From NCBI RefSeq assembly GCF_000143415.4, contig NW_003314322.1:809213-873212 (forward strand): a DNA stretch of 64,000 bases. Reading direction: 5' to 3'. Below the pieces are notes generated by a model that ran no database searches, had not been told where the DNA came from, and saw only the letters and a program-made list of their open reading frames with translations. Every line of letters begins with the position of its first letter. The first letter of the stretch is position 1. The translations under genes and the position numbers were made by a program. Origin of the DNA: Selaginella moellendorffii. Lineage: Eukaryota; Streptophyta; Lycopodiopsida; Selaginellales; Selaginellaceae. Below are positions 19,788 to 31,974 of this stretch, piece by piece.

Positions 19788-20640
19788 ATTTACTTTTAAT
19801 TAATTATAAAATTTTAAATTTGAGTGCATTTTACTGTTCATAAAAGGGTAATTTCTTATTAATCTTTTAAAGGAAAGGCCAGAATGAAAATAAACTTTCA
19901 TAATGAAATGTATTATTCTTAGAAAACATTAAGTTTCTTATGTATGACCCATAGATAAACAGTGTTAATAAAGGGTTAAATATAAAGTAGTAAAATTTGG
20001 TGGATAATAAAATATATAAAACACATTCATTAGAATATACTATATCTATGGCATATCTGTCTCCAAAAATAACTAATCATTAATGCCAAAACCTAACTCC
20101 CTTTGTAAAATTCTATAGCTGGCTCTTTACTTAGTCAAAAGGCTAAAGATCTCCTTCTTAGGATAACCTACCAAAATCTCTTTATCAAACCTTGATTGAT
20201 GAATATATATAATTGCTTTTGCTCTAGTATGTCTAGCTAATGCCTCCAGCTTGTTCCCAACCATCAATGACCCAAACTCCCACACAAGTAGCCTTTGATC
20301 TATGCATAACCTTTAATGCATAAAGGTTGTTAGCTTGGATCATACTCACACCCAATGCAACAATGCTCTTTACATACTTTTACTCCACCATTGTAGCATA
20401 TTTGATCATGGGATGAAATTTAATTATATTATCATTGTGAATCTTTAGAATCTTAGGGATAAATAGGGATAAAATAGCCACAAAGGGTTTTATTTTATCA
20501 AGTACTTACCCATTTTCTAGTTGGCTAAGAGAAGAGAGATATAGTGTGTATTAGAGTAAATAGTTTTATTTTCATTAATTAATAGCTAAATAATACAATA
20601 ATTATACAAAATATAATAAAATATTAACTTTAGCTATGAT
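19788..20640. other. AT-rich DNA with one copy of a 210-bp direct repeat
   Basis: No coding signal. From about 20396 to 20610 the sequence (starting GATCATGGGATGAAATTT) resembles 22141-22350, so the PQQ relic is bracketed by two similar stretches. Confidence 0.5.
20396..20610 (+). repeat. About 210-bp direct repeat, left copy
   Basis: Shared landmarks with the right copy include TGATCATGGGAT, CTTAGG followed by GATAAAT(A/G)GGGATAAAAT, GAGAGA, GTGTATTAGAGTAAAT and ATTAAT-GGCTA-like ends. Heavily mutated. Confidence 0.55.
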
Positions 20641-20654
20641 TAAAATCTAGTCTC

Positions 20655-21745
20655 TCATTTCACTATCTCAGCCACACCAGTGACTCACTCACAGCTGTGA
20701 GATGTATATGCCAAGCTGGATGGCACCATGGCTGCAGTAAGAACTCTCACTTGTCCACGAAGGCCAACTAGCACACATCATAGTTGTTGCTCTCGACACA
20801 GCCAGGTGCAAGCTTGTGACTTACAAGCAGTAACAACATAGCCTTGTCCAGCCTGAATATATGTTTAATATTTGAATTTATTTGGAATATACGATAATAA
20901 ATATAATGCATATTTTAGAATTTAGTAACATTAAAAGTGTAAATATGAAATTAATTCAAACTTTGACCATCTTGTGCGTTGTTGATAGTTAGCACTTTTG
21001 ATGTTAAATGTATAGGTTTAGGCTATGAATGCCTTCACTTGGGTTTTCTAAATATGACCAAATCCCCATTGGCACATTTGATTTTGTTTTCTAATGTTAT
21101 AGTAATTTCTTTACTATTTAAGGATGACTCACAGCTTTACAGAACACATTTATGGTGTTCAGGGTTTTTTTTTCTAGTTATAGCTTCTGCCTAGGTCTTC
21201 TTCTTCATTGGCACACATTTCGAATTGGCCAGCCCCACCACCTGCCACCCCCCAACCTTCTCTACATGGATTGGATTTTGGATTTGCTGCCCCTGAGTTC
21301 TTCAGTTTCAAAAGGTAAGCGGCTGGATCACATGACTGGAAATCTCTTGTGGATGTCATAAGACCTAGAATTGGCACCACACTCATGATCACAATAGCGT
21401 CCAATGGGTACATATGTAGAGCTACTCACCTTTTCAAGCATTTCTGAGTGGTAAGAGAGTCTTTGATGCCTGCTTCATGCAACAGTATACGAAATCATGT
21501 TGCACCCTTCAAGCCTTTGTCCACAAATTGGAGCTCCAAACTAGTGTCAATAGTTCCTTAGGACAGCCAATATAGGCAGTTGGACAACCTTCAAAGGTCT
21601 CGTCTATATTGCTACCAGCAGCATGTTCTTTGTCCCTCCAAAAGTCTGTAGTGCTAGGTATCCATCGAGAACTCAAGCAGCTACATCGTGTCTAACATCT
21701 ACTACAACTTTGTTAACACAAGTGACATCTAGCTTTCTCCACAAT
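20655..21745 (+). pseudogene. Decayed PQQ beta-propeller gene
   Basis: Matches the intact gene at 39.5-41.2 kb in three stretches: about 20655-20830 (GCCACACCAGTGACTC, GTATATGCCAAGCTGGATGG), 21315-21410 (CTGGATCACATGACTGGAAA, CTTGTGGATGTCA, TTGGCACCACACTCATGATC) and 21470-21745 (ACGAAATCATGTTGCACCCT, AAATTGGAGCTCCAAACT, CTCAAGCAGCTACATCGTGT). Stops, frameshifts and a large internal insertion or divergence (20.9-21.3 kb) show it is dead. The 3' half, corresponding to about 40.45 kb onward, is gone. Confidence 0.88.
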
Positions 21746-21749
21746 CAGC

Positions 21750-22440
21750 ATCTTTGGCTTGGCTTTGTCACAACTGAGAAATTGGAGAGCACCTTTTGGT
21801 GGACACTCTTCCTAAGCATTATAAAATATAGAAGCCAATTACTAATGGCAGTTGAACAAAAAAAAAATCTTGGGGACAGATGAAACCTCACACACCTCAA
21901 ATGATATGCTCAGACCAGCAAAGCCACATGTATATTATGGACTGCCTAAAAAAATGAAAGATCTTACCTCACTTGAAAAAGAGTAGACATCTTTAGTAGT
22001 AGGCCTTGCATATGGATCACGAGATAAGAGTTGACACATGTATGCCCCCACCTTGCCTAGTGGTCCATCTTTAGTAGGGAGCTAGCCATTGTGCAACTTC
22101 TCTATAATGGTGTGGCATTTCAATACATTATACTCTCTTAGTGTAGTGCATGTGATCATGGGATAAGATTTGGATATACTATCACCATGGATCCTTGGAA
22201 CCTTAGGGGATAAATGGGGATAAAATAACCACTAAGGGCTCTCTCATTAAGTAATTGCCATTTTTCTGGGAGAGAAATAAAGTGTATGGTATTAGAGTAA
22301 ATGGCATGGGTTCAATTCCTATTGATTAATGGCTACTTAAAATATAATATACCCTTAAACAAGGTATATTCCTGCCTCTAAAATTTAAAATCATATGTAT
22401 TAGGCATCCATGCGTACGTCCTTCCTCTTGTGGAGCATCC
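21750..22440. other. Intergenic AT-rich DNA with the right copy of the 210-bp repeat
   Basis: No gene recognised. The repeat copy at about 22141-22350 is described separately. Confidence 0.45.
22141..22350 (+). repeat. About 210-bp direct repeat, right copy
   Basis: Similar to 20396-20610: GATCATGGGATAAGATTTGG, CCTTAGGGGATAAATGGGGA, GTATTAGAGTAAATGG, TATTGATTAATGGCTA. Could be a decayed LTR pair around the PQQ relic or an incidental duplicate. Confidence 0.55.
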
Positions 22441-22449
22441 CAGACGAAG

Positions 22450-22727
22450 GTAAGAGAAATAAAGTGTGCTACACCCAACCAAAGCTTGAAGATGATGACT
22501 TTGCGTGTGTAGAGATTGACTTTACTTGTGCCTGCTGCTCGAAGCTCCACTTCTTAAATAATGGTAAGAGAAATAAAGTGTGCTACACCCAACCAAAGCT
22601 TGAAGATGATGACTTTGAGTGTGTAGAGATTGACAACTAAAGCTTGAAGATGATGACTTTGAGTGTGTAGAGATTGATTTTACTTGTGTTTGCTGTTCCA
22701 AGCTCCACTTCTTAAATAATGTAGATC
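22450..22727 (+). repeat. Tandem repeat, 114-bp then 44-bp offsets
   Basis: A phrase beginning GTAAGAGAAATAAAGTGTGC starts at about 22450 and again at about 22564. The block AAAGCTTGAAGATGATGACT occurs at about 22481, 22595 and 22639. The repeats overlap the 3' end of the first kinase relic, which lies on the opposite strand. Confidence 0.8.
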
Positions 22728-25700
22728 CACATCCTACTATGTCAGAACTCACTTGTCCATTGGTGTTCGTGGCAAGGCAAAAGTTAGCCACCTTGATGAT
22801 CAAATCCTCATTTAGCATGATATTTTTGGGAGCCAAGTCACGATGGATAATTTTATGCTCATGGAGATGACACAACATTCTTACAATCTCCAACACTCAC
22901 CATGACCTATGTGAAGAGAGAGTATGTTATTTCTTCTTGTTGCAAAAGTAGTCCATTAGCTTTTTTGGATAGTACTCCATCTGTATATAAAGCATGTGTT
23001 TTACACTTGTAGTGCCAAAAGAACCTATGATGTTAAAATTAGTGTTGCCATTGTTGCTAGAGCTATTTTTTCTTGTAGAAAGGGTGGAAGTGCAAGAGTC
23101 ATAAACATGTTGCAGTAGCAAGCTTTTAAAGGCTATATCATCATTATTTTAGACTCCACCAAGCTGTTGGATTTGTCCTCCTCAAGTAACACCAAGTTCT
23201 CGATGGTTGTATTGTCAATAAAAAGCTTCTTGAGAACCTTGTTCAGACCTTCTTTAGTTGACACCATTAGCAAACTACTATTGTTGGCATCACCACCATT
23301 TTCCTCCATGCTCACACTCTGTGCTTTATCAGGGTTGTTATGTGGAGTCATAAATTCTTCCACCACCTTCTCAACCTGGGTAGTATGGTAGTAGATAACA
23401 TTAATGTAGCAAGTTTGTGCCATGTAAATAATTTCTTTGCAACTCAAACACACATATAACATGTTAAAATAAGGTATTAACCCACAATATTACCTCAAAA
23501 CATGGTCAATTTAAGAACAAGTCTTGTTATTGTTCATAAAGATTTTTTTATCTATCCAAGAAACTTGTCTATTCAATAACTTATCCAATAAACTTGTCTA
23601 TCCACTTTAGGTAGAAACTTCTAGATGCTACAGAATACGCCTGAGTCTAGGAAAAAAGAAAAAAGGNNNNNNNNNNNNNNNNNNNNNNNNNNNNNNNNNN
23701 NNNNNNNNNNNNNNNNNNNNNNNNNNNNNNNNNNNNNNNNNNNNNNNNNNNNNNNNNNNNNNNNNNGAGTAACGAGTCCTACGTTGACGGTCAAAGGGCA
23801 AGATAATATTTAAATAAAAGTAGCATTCATAAAGAAGAGAGCATTGTCCTGTGCAAAGGATAAGGTGCTCCAATTAAAATTGTTAACCTTTGGAGGCCAA
23901 GCTTTATGATTATTAAACAAAGCTGCTCTCATATAGCAATGTTAGTTACCATTAGGGACACCCTCTTTGCTCTACCCTAGAGCATAGATGTGCAAAATTG
24001 GTTGAATAGCCAAAGCATTTGAACGATGTGGCTTGTGATAAGTAATGATAAGTATAAAAACTATGTAATAACTTTTATAAATTATTATGCCTACAAAGGA
24101 ATCTTGGTTAATTTAAATTTGTTACTCTATTTTAATAGATGAAACTTGCCTTAAGGCAAAGTTCCATTACACCATGATCATTCTCCACCATTGCTAAAGG
24201 AATGAGAATTGCTATGTATTATAGAATATATAATGTATTAGAAAAGTGAACAAGTCTAGCTTTCTACAACAAACAACCATGGTCCATGTGTTCCTACTTT
24301 GATGCTTGATACAAGAAAAAAAAGGAGAAAAATAAGAGTCTAGAGCAAAGAAAAACATATAGACCTAAGTGCGATCACTTGAGGTTGTCACCCCAAGTTA
24401 TAGTGGAATGAATCTGTGTCAGTCTCAAACATGGACTCACTCTAGGATCTTAGTGTAAAAAAAAATTAGAGATTCCAAATTGACACCCATACTACAAACA
24501 AAAGAAAGGGTAAAAAAGGGAGAAGCCAAAATTATGGCTGACAACTTACCCTAATAGTCTTGGCTCTATAGAAACAATGGGATTTTTTTCTTGCTCAATG
24601 GGGCAGCATAAATGTTAGACAAAGCCTCAACTTCTCTTCCACCACAAGTTAATGCAAAGGAAACTAAGTAGATGATGCTTATGGTACCTTCTTGCTATAA
24701 CAAATCCCATCCATTGGATGAGCTGCTTTGAGAGTTTACCTAGCTTGGACCACACTGACAACTTATAGAGCAGAGGAAGAAGTGATGCCTAAACTATGGA
24801 TCTCAAAGGTGGTAATAAATCAAAATTGAAATTGTAGTACTAGAACCTATAAAATAGTTAGACTATATAAGCTTCATAACCTATAAAACTTTGTTAAACT
24901 TTGTAATAAAAAAGAATTTTACCTTCTTGACCATGGTCATCCTTAGAAAGGGCAAGATCATCCACAAATAAGAGAGAGAATAACACTTATAGGGAGGAGA
25001 GTATTGTTCTATGAGAGGGATAGGGATCTTGAATCAAAGTTGAAGTGGAAGTTGATCTTTATGATTATTAAATAAAATTAGTCTCATCTAGCAATGCTAA
25101 CTACCATTAGGACATCCTCTTTGCTCCATCCTAGTGCAATGATATGCAAGACTGGCTAAATAGCCAAAGCACTTATGTGACAAGCACATTTTATGATAAG
25201 CTATGTGAAAGCATAAAAAGTCATGTGATAACTTGTATAAATTATTATATCAAGCCAATCCTCTAAATGAATCTTGTTTAATTGAAATTTGTTACTCTAT
25301 TCTAAAGGATGAAGCTTGTTTGAGATAAAAACTCTATTGTGCCATGATCATCCTCCTCTACTGTTGAAAAAGTGAGAATGGCCATGTATCACAGGATATA
25401 TAACATCTTAGAAAAGAGAATAAGCTTGGCTTTCTAAAATAGTTAACCGTAATCTTTGTGTTCCCACTTCAATGCCTAATAAAGGAAAAAAGGAGAAAAA
25501 CAAGAGTGTAGAGTGAAGCAAAGTGTACATACTTGATGTGATCACCCAAGGATTGTCACCTTGGCTGTAGTGGAATAATCCTAAACATGGACTCACTCTA
25601 AGATCTTTCTATAAAAAAAAAATTAGAGATTGCAAATCCATGCCCAGACTACAAACAAAAGAAGTGGTAAAAAAGGGGGAAAAATAAGGAGCCAAATTGC

Positions 25701-26035
25701 AATTAATAACTTATATTGATAGTTTTGGCTCCATGGAAAAGATGACACTTTTTTCATGCTCGATGAAGCAACATAAATGTTGGATGATCCATAACTTTTC
25801 TTTCCAAAGCCACATAATAAATTTATACCAAATATTAATGTAAAGTAAACTATGTAGCCAATGCTTATATTACCTTCTTGCTATAACATTGCTTATATTT
25901 AGATTCCATCCACTAGATGAGTTGCTTTGAGAGCCTGTCTAGCTTGGACCAAACTGACAATTCATAAAGCAAAAGAACCAATGATGCCCAAGCTAGATCT
26001 ACTTTTACAAAATGTAATGGGGGCAACTAATTACC
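22500..26035 (-). pseudogene. GCN2-like kinase relic, array unit 1 (contains sequence gap)
   Basis: Pieces read on the minus strand: an N-lobe exon remnant at about 23540-23655 just before a run of Ns; an acidic, Asn/Ser-rich kinase-insert exon at 23462-23133 opening with TCYINVIYYHTTQVEKVVEE; LYIQMEYYPKKLMDYF near 22930-23000 (the hinge signature of eIF2-alpha kinases of the GCN2 group); and MLCHLHEHKIIHRDLAPKNI followed by VANFCLA near 22770-22896. The DFG triplet reads NFC and the frame ends soon after, so no active kinase can be made. This unit alone retains the HRD exon. The part above the gap (23767-26035) is non-coding flank and seems internally duplicated (similar blocks at 24.7 and 25.9 kb). 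Confidence 0.6.
23667..23766. other. Assembly gap (100 Ns)
   Basis: A run of exactly 100 N inside array unit 1. A round 100 usually denotes a gap of unknown size, which fits a collapsed tandem array. Confidence 0.95.
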
Positions 26036-26039
26036 ACTG

Positions 26040-27832
26040 CAAAAAATGTGAACTATATTGATGGATAATCCCGCATTAATGGAGATGATGTAGCTCTAAC
26101 ACCCACTATGACCTATGTGAAGTATTGCTTCCTCTTGCTACAAAGGTAATCCATTAACTTTTTTGGACAATAGTTTGTATATAAAGCATGCATCCTACAC
26201 TCGATAGTGCAGTGCCAAAGGAACAAATGCTGCTAGAACCAGTGTTATCATTATTATTGAAGCTAGTTTTTTTTGTAAAAATGGTGGAAGTGCTAGAGTC
26301 ATAAGCATGTTGCAATAATAAGCTTTTGGAGGCCACAACATCATTGTTTCTAAGCTCTTCTAAGTTGCTAGAGTTTTCCTCTTCAAGCAACACCAAGCTC
26401 TTATTAGCCACATCATCACTAAAAAACTTCTTGGAAACCTCGTCTAGGCTTTCTTTAGCTGCCTCTAAGATATTTCCAACCATTAGTGAGTTGCTATTGT
26501 TGGCATCACCACCGTTTTCCCCATGCTCACACTATATATCTTGTCAAATCTGTCATGCAGAGTGACAAGTTCTTCCACCACCTCAACCCAAGCAGCATAG
26601 TAGTAGATGATGTTGATGTGGCAAGTTTGTGCCATGCAAACAATTTTCTTGCAATGCAAACATCCATGTAACATATTAAAATAAGGTAGCAACCCACAAA
26701 GGGTGTACTATTACCTTAAAACATGATCAAGTTGAGAATGAGTTATATTCTTGTTAATAAAGATCATGATGGCATAAACTTGTCTATCCACTTTAAATAA
26801 ACATTTCTAGATGTTGTTAGATGTGCTCAAGCTTAGGAAAAAAAAGGTATCAAGTCTTAATAGAAAAACAAATGGTATAATTATCAAGGCAGCTATAGAT
26901 CTCAAAGTTAGTAAAAAATTGAGACTAAAACCTTTGGAGGTTGTGACTTTGTAAGCTTACAACTTGTAAAACTTTGTAATGAGGAAGAATTTTACTTTCT
27001 TGGCCATGATCGTCTTTAGAAAAGGACAAAACTTGCATAAGGCAAAAGCACTTTTATGCCATGATCATCCTCCTTCCCCATTGAGAAAGTAAGAATGGCT
27101 ATGTATCATATGATATATGGTATCTTGGAAAAAAGAATAAGCTTAACTCTCTATAATAATCAAATATAGTTTTTATGCTCCCAATTTAGTGCCTAATATA
27201 GGAGAAAATAAAAAAAACAAGAGTGTAGAGTGAAGCAAAGTATACATATTTAAGTGTGATCACTCAAGTATTGTCATCTTAGGTTGTAGTGGAATAAATT
27301 TGTATCAGTGGACATGGACTCACTCTAGGATCTCGCTATAAAGAAAAATAAAGATTTGAAATCCACATCTAGACTATAAATAAAAGAAAGAGTAAAAAAG
27401 TGGAAAACAAAAAAAGCCAAATTGCAATCAATACTTTACCCTAATAGTCTTGGCTCCATAGAAATGATAACACTATTTTCTTGCTCAACAAGGCAACATA
27501 AATGTTGGATAAGCTTTGGCTTCTTTTTATAGAGCCACATAATGGATTTACTAAAAATTAATGCAAAGCAAACTATATAACTAATGCTCATACTACCTTC
27601 CTAACATTACTCTTATTTAGATCCCATCCACAAGATGAGTTGCTTTGAAAACCTACCCAACTTGAATTAAATTAATAACTCATAGAGTAAAAGTAGTGAT
27701 GCCTAAGTTACCTAGCTTTGAGAGCTTGCCCAACTTGGACCACACTGATAATGCATAGAATGGAGGAAGGAGGGGAGCAATGATGCTTGAACTAGATCTA
27801 CTTTTATAAAATGTAGTGGGGGCAACCAATCA
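26040..27832 (-). pseudogene. GCN2-like kinase relic, array unit 2
   Basis: N-lobe exon remnant near 26770 (opposite strand of CATAAACTTGTCTATCCACT), insert exon 26692-26154 opening TCHINIIYYYAAWVE (the kinase subdomain IV motif normally VRYYAAWVE), and the hinge MLYIQ near 26190. The catalytic-loop exon is truncated to a scrap at about 26060. The unit ends upstream with a marker containing ACAAAATGTAGTGGGGGC (about 27805). Confidence 0.55.
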
Positions 27833-29005
27833 CTTCCACATCTAAGAATGTGAACCATATTAATGGATAATCTTGTACTCATGGAGATGTAGTGCCAACA
27901 CCCCCTTTGACTTGTGTGAAAAGAGAGTGTGCTATTTCCTCCTGCTGCAAAGATGGTTTATCAATTTTTTGGGATAATATTCTATCTGTATATAAAGCAT
28001 GCATCCTACATATAGTGCAGTGCCAAAGGAACCAATGCTATTGAAACCAATATTGCTAGAGCTGATTTTGCTTGTAGAAATGGATAAAGTCATAAGTATA
28101 TTATAGTAACAAGCTTTTGAAGATCACATCATTATTGTATTTCGGCTCCTCCAGGCTACTAGAGTTGTTTTCCTCAAGTAGCACCAAGGTCTCTATAGTT
28201 ATATTGTTATTGAAATTTTTCTTGGAAACCTCATCTATGTTGCCTTTGAGATGCAACCACTAATGAGCTACTATTATTGACATCACCGTTATTTTCTTCC
28301 ACACTCACACCATATGCCTTGTTAGGATTGTTATATTGAGTAACAAATTCTTCCACCCTTCTCAACCTAGGCAGTATGGTAGCAGATGACATTGATGTGG
28401 TAAGTTTATACCATATAAATAGTTTCTTTGTAGCACAAACACATATGTAATATGCTGAAATTCTATAGCAACTTACAAAAGTGTAAGCCCTTGAATTTAG
28501 ACTTCTTATAATGTCACCCAACCTAATACTACTCAAACCAAAGGTTAACCCCAAGTACCCTAAAACCCTTAACCGATGGAAAAATGTGGTGCACTTTTAT
28601 TCATATACCTTTTCCTTTTACCTTTGTGAATAATTTTTCAATTCGTTCTTTTTGGTTGCTTGCAATCTACCATTTTTCCTTGCAAGTTTATACCTTTGCG
28701 AATAAAAGTTGAAAGTTGCATTTCTTTCAAGAACCTCACTCTCTTGACACTTTATCCCTTGAGTTAATAAATATATATGTACATTTCTAATGTCCCTTAG
28801 GGACAAAAAAGTATACTATAAAACTTAATTGAAATTCTCTTGAACATGGAAGTCTCAGTGTTGATCATGGTCCCTCTGCCTCCCAAATGACTCCTTTGCA
28901 AAGCTAAAGCCACCCACTATACCCTAGGGAATGCAAGACTCTTTAGGCACTCTTCCTCTCAATTGCCAAGATATTGAGCCATTTTTCGTCCAATCAGCTT
29001 CTTTT

Positions 29006-29080
29006 GTCGCTAATGTGACTTCAAGTATCAAAAGGACTAGCTAACAGGTAACTTTTGATACCCGAAGTTACATTTGTGAC
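29006..29080. repeat. Inverted repeat, 29-bp arms, 17-bp loop
   Basis: Arms 29006-29034 and 29052-29080 pair with five mismatches (core GTATCAAAAG against CTTTTGATAC). The hairpin lies inside the LTR-like insertion. It may be a small foldback element or part of the element's RNA structure. Confidence 0.7.
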
Positions 29081-30188
29081 ATCTTTGAAGCCACATCATG
29101 ATGAACTTTACCTACCTTGGAGCGTGACCCTCCTCTAATATAAACTACTAAAGCGTGCATCCTATTCATGAAGATGCTCTAGACCACTTCAATATGTGCC
29201 CCATCCTTGAAAGAACCTAGGCTGTCCATGCAAACCCCCTCGATTGGAGTATTACAACAACAAAATCCCAAAGATCTCTATTATGCAACTCTATGTCAAT
29301 CTAACCCAACATCCAAGCAATCAAGCAAAACGAGAGTGATATAATATTGATGCAACCACCCTCCATTGTGGTGACAACAAGTTTTGCCACTAGATCCACA
29401 AATTTCCCAAAGTCCTCTCACTTATGTCCATGAAGAATATTTTGAATGTGCCAAGAGAGAAATTTTTGAACTATACAGTAAAGAAAACATCACTGAGCCA
29501 TGACACTAGCACCAAAGATCCTCCAACCTATAGCTTCTATACCCTCAAACAACTCTAGCCACCATTATAGCAAAGCCTAAGGTGAGGAATCTTGAGACTT
29601 TGAGATCAATTGCCATGCGTTTCCATTGGTCAATTGCCATATCGATTTGTAAAATGTAACAATTTATGGGTATTAGGGTAGAAACCCTCATGCCAAATCT
29701 TGAATTGAGCTTCTAAGGGGATGTAAACAGTCAGTTATCCCTTTGTGAACTTTCATGCTGAAATTCACAGTCAATCTAAAGTTATGAGCCCTAAAAGACT
29801 AGAAACCAAGCAAAGAGTGGAAGAAAGGGAGGAGAAGAGAGAAAAGAGATAGAGTGATGTTGTTGAAACTATAGAGTTACTATTAGCCCTTTCTTCTCCT
29901 TCAGATCTTCCTAACCTACAAAACCCTAGCCACCACACCTAGAACCCTAACCTTGGCCACAGCTAGGGTTAGCAAGATCTCTAGATTCATGGCAAATCTT
30001 GTTGTGTTATTGTAGGAGAATGTGAAGCTCCCCAGCCGTTTGAAAAAAATTGAAATCCAAAAGTGAAAAAACTTTTTTCAAAAAAGGAGGAAAGATGAGA
30101 GTCATGTTTGATGCTGTTGCAACATGTGTGTTGTTACTACCATCTTCCATACTCCCTCCCTCACTCTTCACTCCTCACTCTCCCCCCC

Positions 30189-30204
30189 CTCTCTCTCTCT
30201 CTCT
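30189..30204 (+). repeat. (CT)n microsatellite
   Basis: Eight CT units after a C homopolymer. Confidence 0.8.
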
Positions 30205-31974
30205 AACACCTTCAAACTTGCTCCTCACTTAGAATTTTTTCCTACCCCTTGGGTTAGCCAGACCAAACTAATATGTGGTGTAATTACCCTAGCCAACCAA
30301 TAGAGTTGGACTTGAAACCTATTTTTTATACCAAATGTAACCTTCTAAATTTAGACTTTCAAAGAGGTCACCCAAATTAGTACTACTCAAACCCAAAAAA
30401 CATTTATCCTAAAACTTTTAAACTATTGGAAATAAAAGGTACACTTTTATCCATTTCCCTTTATATTTAAACCTTATAGATTGTTTCTCATGTTTGGTTG
30501 CTTATAAAGGGTTGTAATGTTAATTTAGACTACTATCAATTTGAGAATGAGTCATAGTCTTGTTGATAAAGATCTTCTTGATGGCATAAACTTGTCTATC
30601 CACTTTAGATAGATACTTCCAAACACTGCCAAATGCATTTGAGCCTAAGAAAAAAAAAAGGTATCAAGTCCTAGGAGAAAAAAAAAGTATTAAGTCCCAG
30701 AAAAAAAAAAGAGGCATAATCACCAAGGTAGCCTTGGATATCAAAGTTGGTAATAAACCAAGATTGAAACCATGGTACTGAAGGCTATGACTATGCAGGC
30801 TTCATAACCTATAAAACCTTCTAAATCTTTGTAAAAAAAAAAAGAATTTTATTTTCTTGGCTATAGTCATCCTTAGAAAGGGCAAGATCATTTGCAAACA
30901 AAAGAGTAACATTCACAAAGTGGAGAGCATTGCCCTACAAGAAAGATAAGAAGCTTGAATTAAAATCATCAATCTTTGAAAGCCAAACCTTATGATTATC
31001 AACAAAATTACTCTCACCTAGCAATGCCAGTTGCCATTGGGGATGCCCTCTTTGCTCTACCCTAGAGCAAAGATGCATAAGACCAACTGAACAGCCAAAG
31101 CACCTAGACGATATAGCATGCGATAAGCAATGATAAGCTATATAATAAGTATAAAAGCTATATAAAAAGTCATAAAAGTTATTATGTCCATTGCTCCACA
31201 ATCATTCTCCTCCACTATTGAAAGAATGAGAATGTCCATATATCATAGGATATATGGCATTCTAAAATAGAGAAGCTTGGCTCTTTACAACAATCAACTA
31301 TGGTTTTTGTGCTCCCATTGTAATGCCTAATATAATAGAAAAGGAGAAAAACAAGAGTCTAGAATAAAGGAAAGCATGCATACCTAAATGTGATCACTCA
31401 AGGATTGTCACTCTAGGCTATAGTGAAATAAATCGGTATACATGGACTCACTCTAGGATCTCATTGTAAAACCATAATAGAGATTCCATATCTATGCCTA
31501 GACTACAAAAAGAAGAAGTAGTAAAAAAAAGGGAAAGAATAAAAGCTAAATTGCTACCAAAAACTTACCTTGATAATCCATACTCCATGAAAATAATGAG
31601 ATATTTTTTTTGCTTGATAGGGTACCATAAATGTTGGATGAGCCTGGACTTCTCTTCCCAAAGCTATACAATGGACTTGTACCACAGATTAATGTAAAGC
31701 AAATTAAGTAGACAATGGTCATGGTACCTTTTTGCTATAACATTGCTCATATTTAAATCCCATTCACTAGATTAACTGCTTTGAGAGCCTACCTAGCTTG
31801 GACCAATTTGACAATTCATAAAGTGGAGGAAGTAGTGATGCCCAAGCTAACTAGCTTTAAGAGCCTACCCAACTTAGACCACACTAATGACTCATAGAAT
31901 GGAGGAAGAAGGGAAAAAGTGATGCCCAAGCCAGATCTACTTCTACAAAATGCAATGGGGGTGACTAATCACTA

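Larger units (their letters stand above)
28484..30512. mobile_element. Non-coding LTR-like element inserted in array unit 3
   Basis: Two similar direct repeats bound it: 28484 onward (TGTAAGCCCTTGAATTTAGA, CTACTCAAACC, TGCACTTTTATTCATATACC) and 30337 onward (TGTAACCTTCTAAATTTAGA, CTACTCAAACCC, TACACTTTTATCCATTTCCC). Each is about 140-190 bp and begins with TG. The sequence outside continues the kinase unit, as judged from units 1, 2, 4 and 5. The interior (about 1.6 kb) has no pol or gag signal, so it resembles a TRIM/LARD type or a badly decayed retrotransposon. Orientation and exact ends are uncertain. Confidence 0.55.
27838..31970 (-). pseudogene. GCN2-like kinase relic, array unit 3, split by an insertion
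   Basis: Hinge remnant near 27975, insert exon about 28060-28390, and N-lobe remnant near 30590. The usual 600-bp spacing between hinge and N-lobe exons is stretched to 2.6 kb by the LTR-like insertion at 28.48-30.51 kb. The unit ends with the same upstream marker near 31945. Confidence 0.55.

Noticed and set aside
23625-23873. Open frames spanning the N run
   Set aside because: They exist only because N codons are read through.
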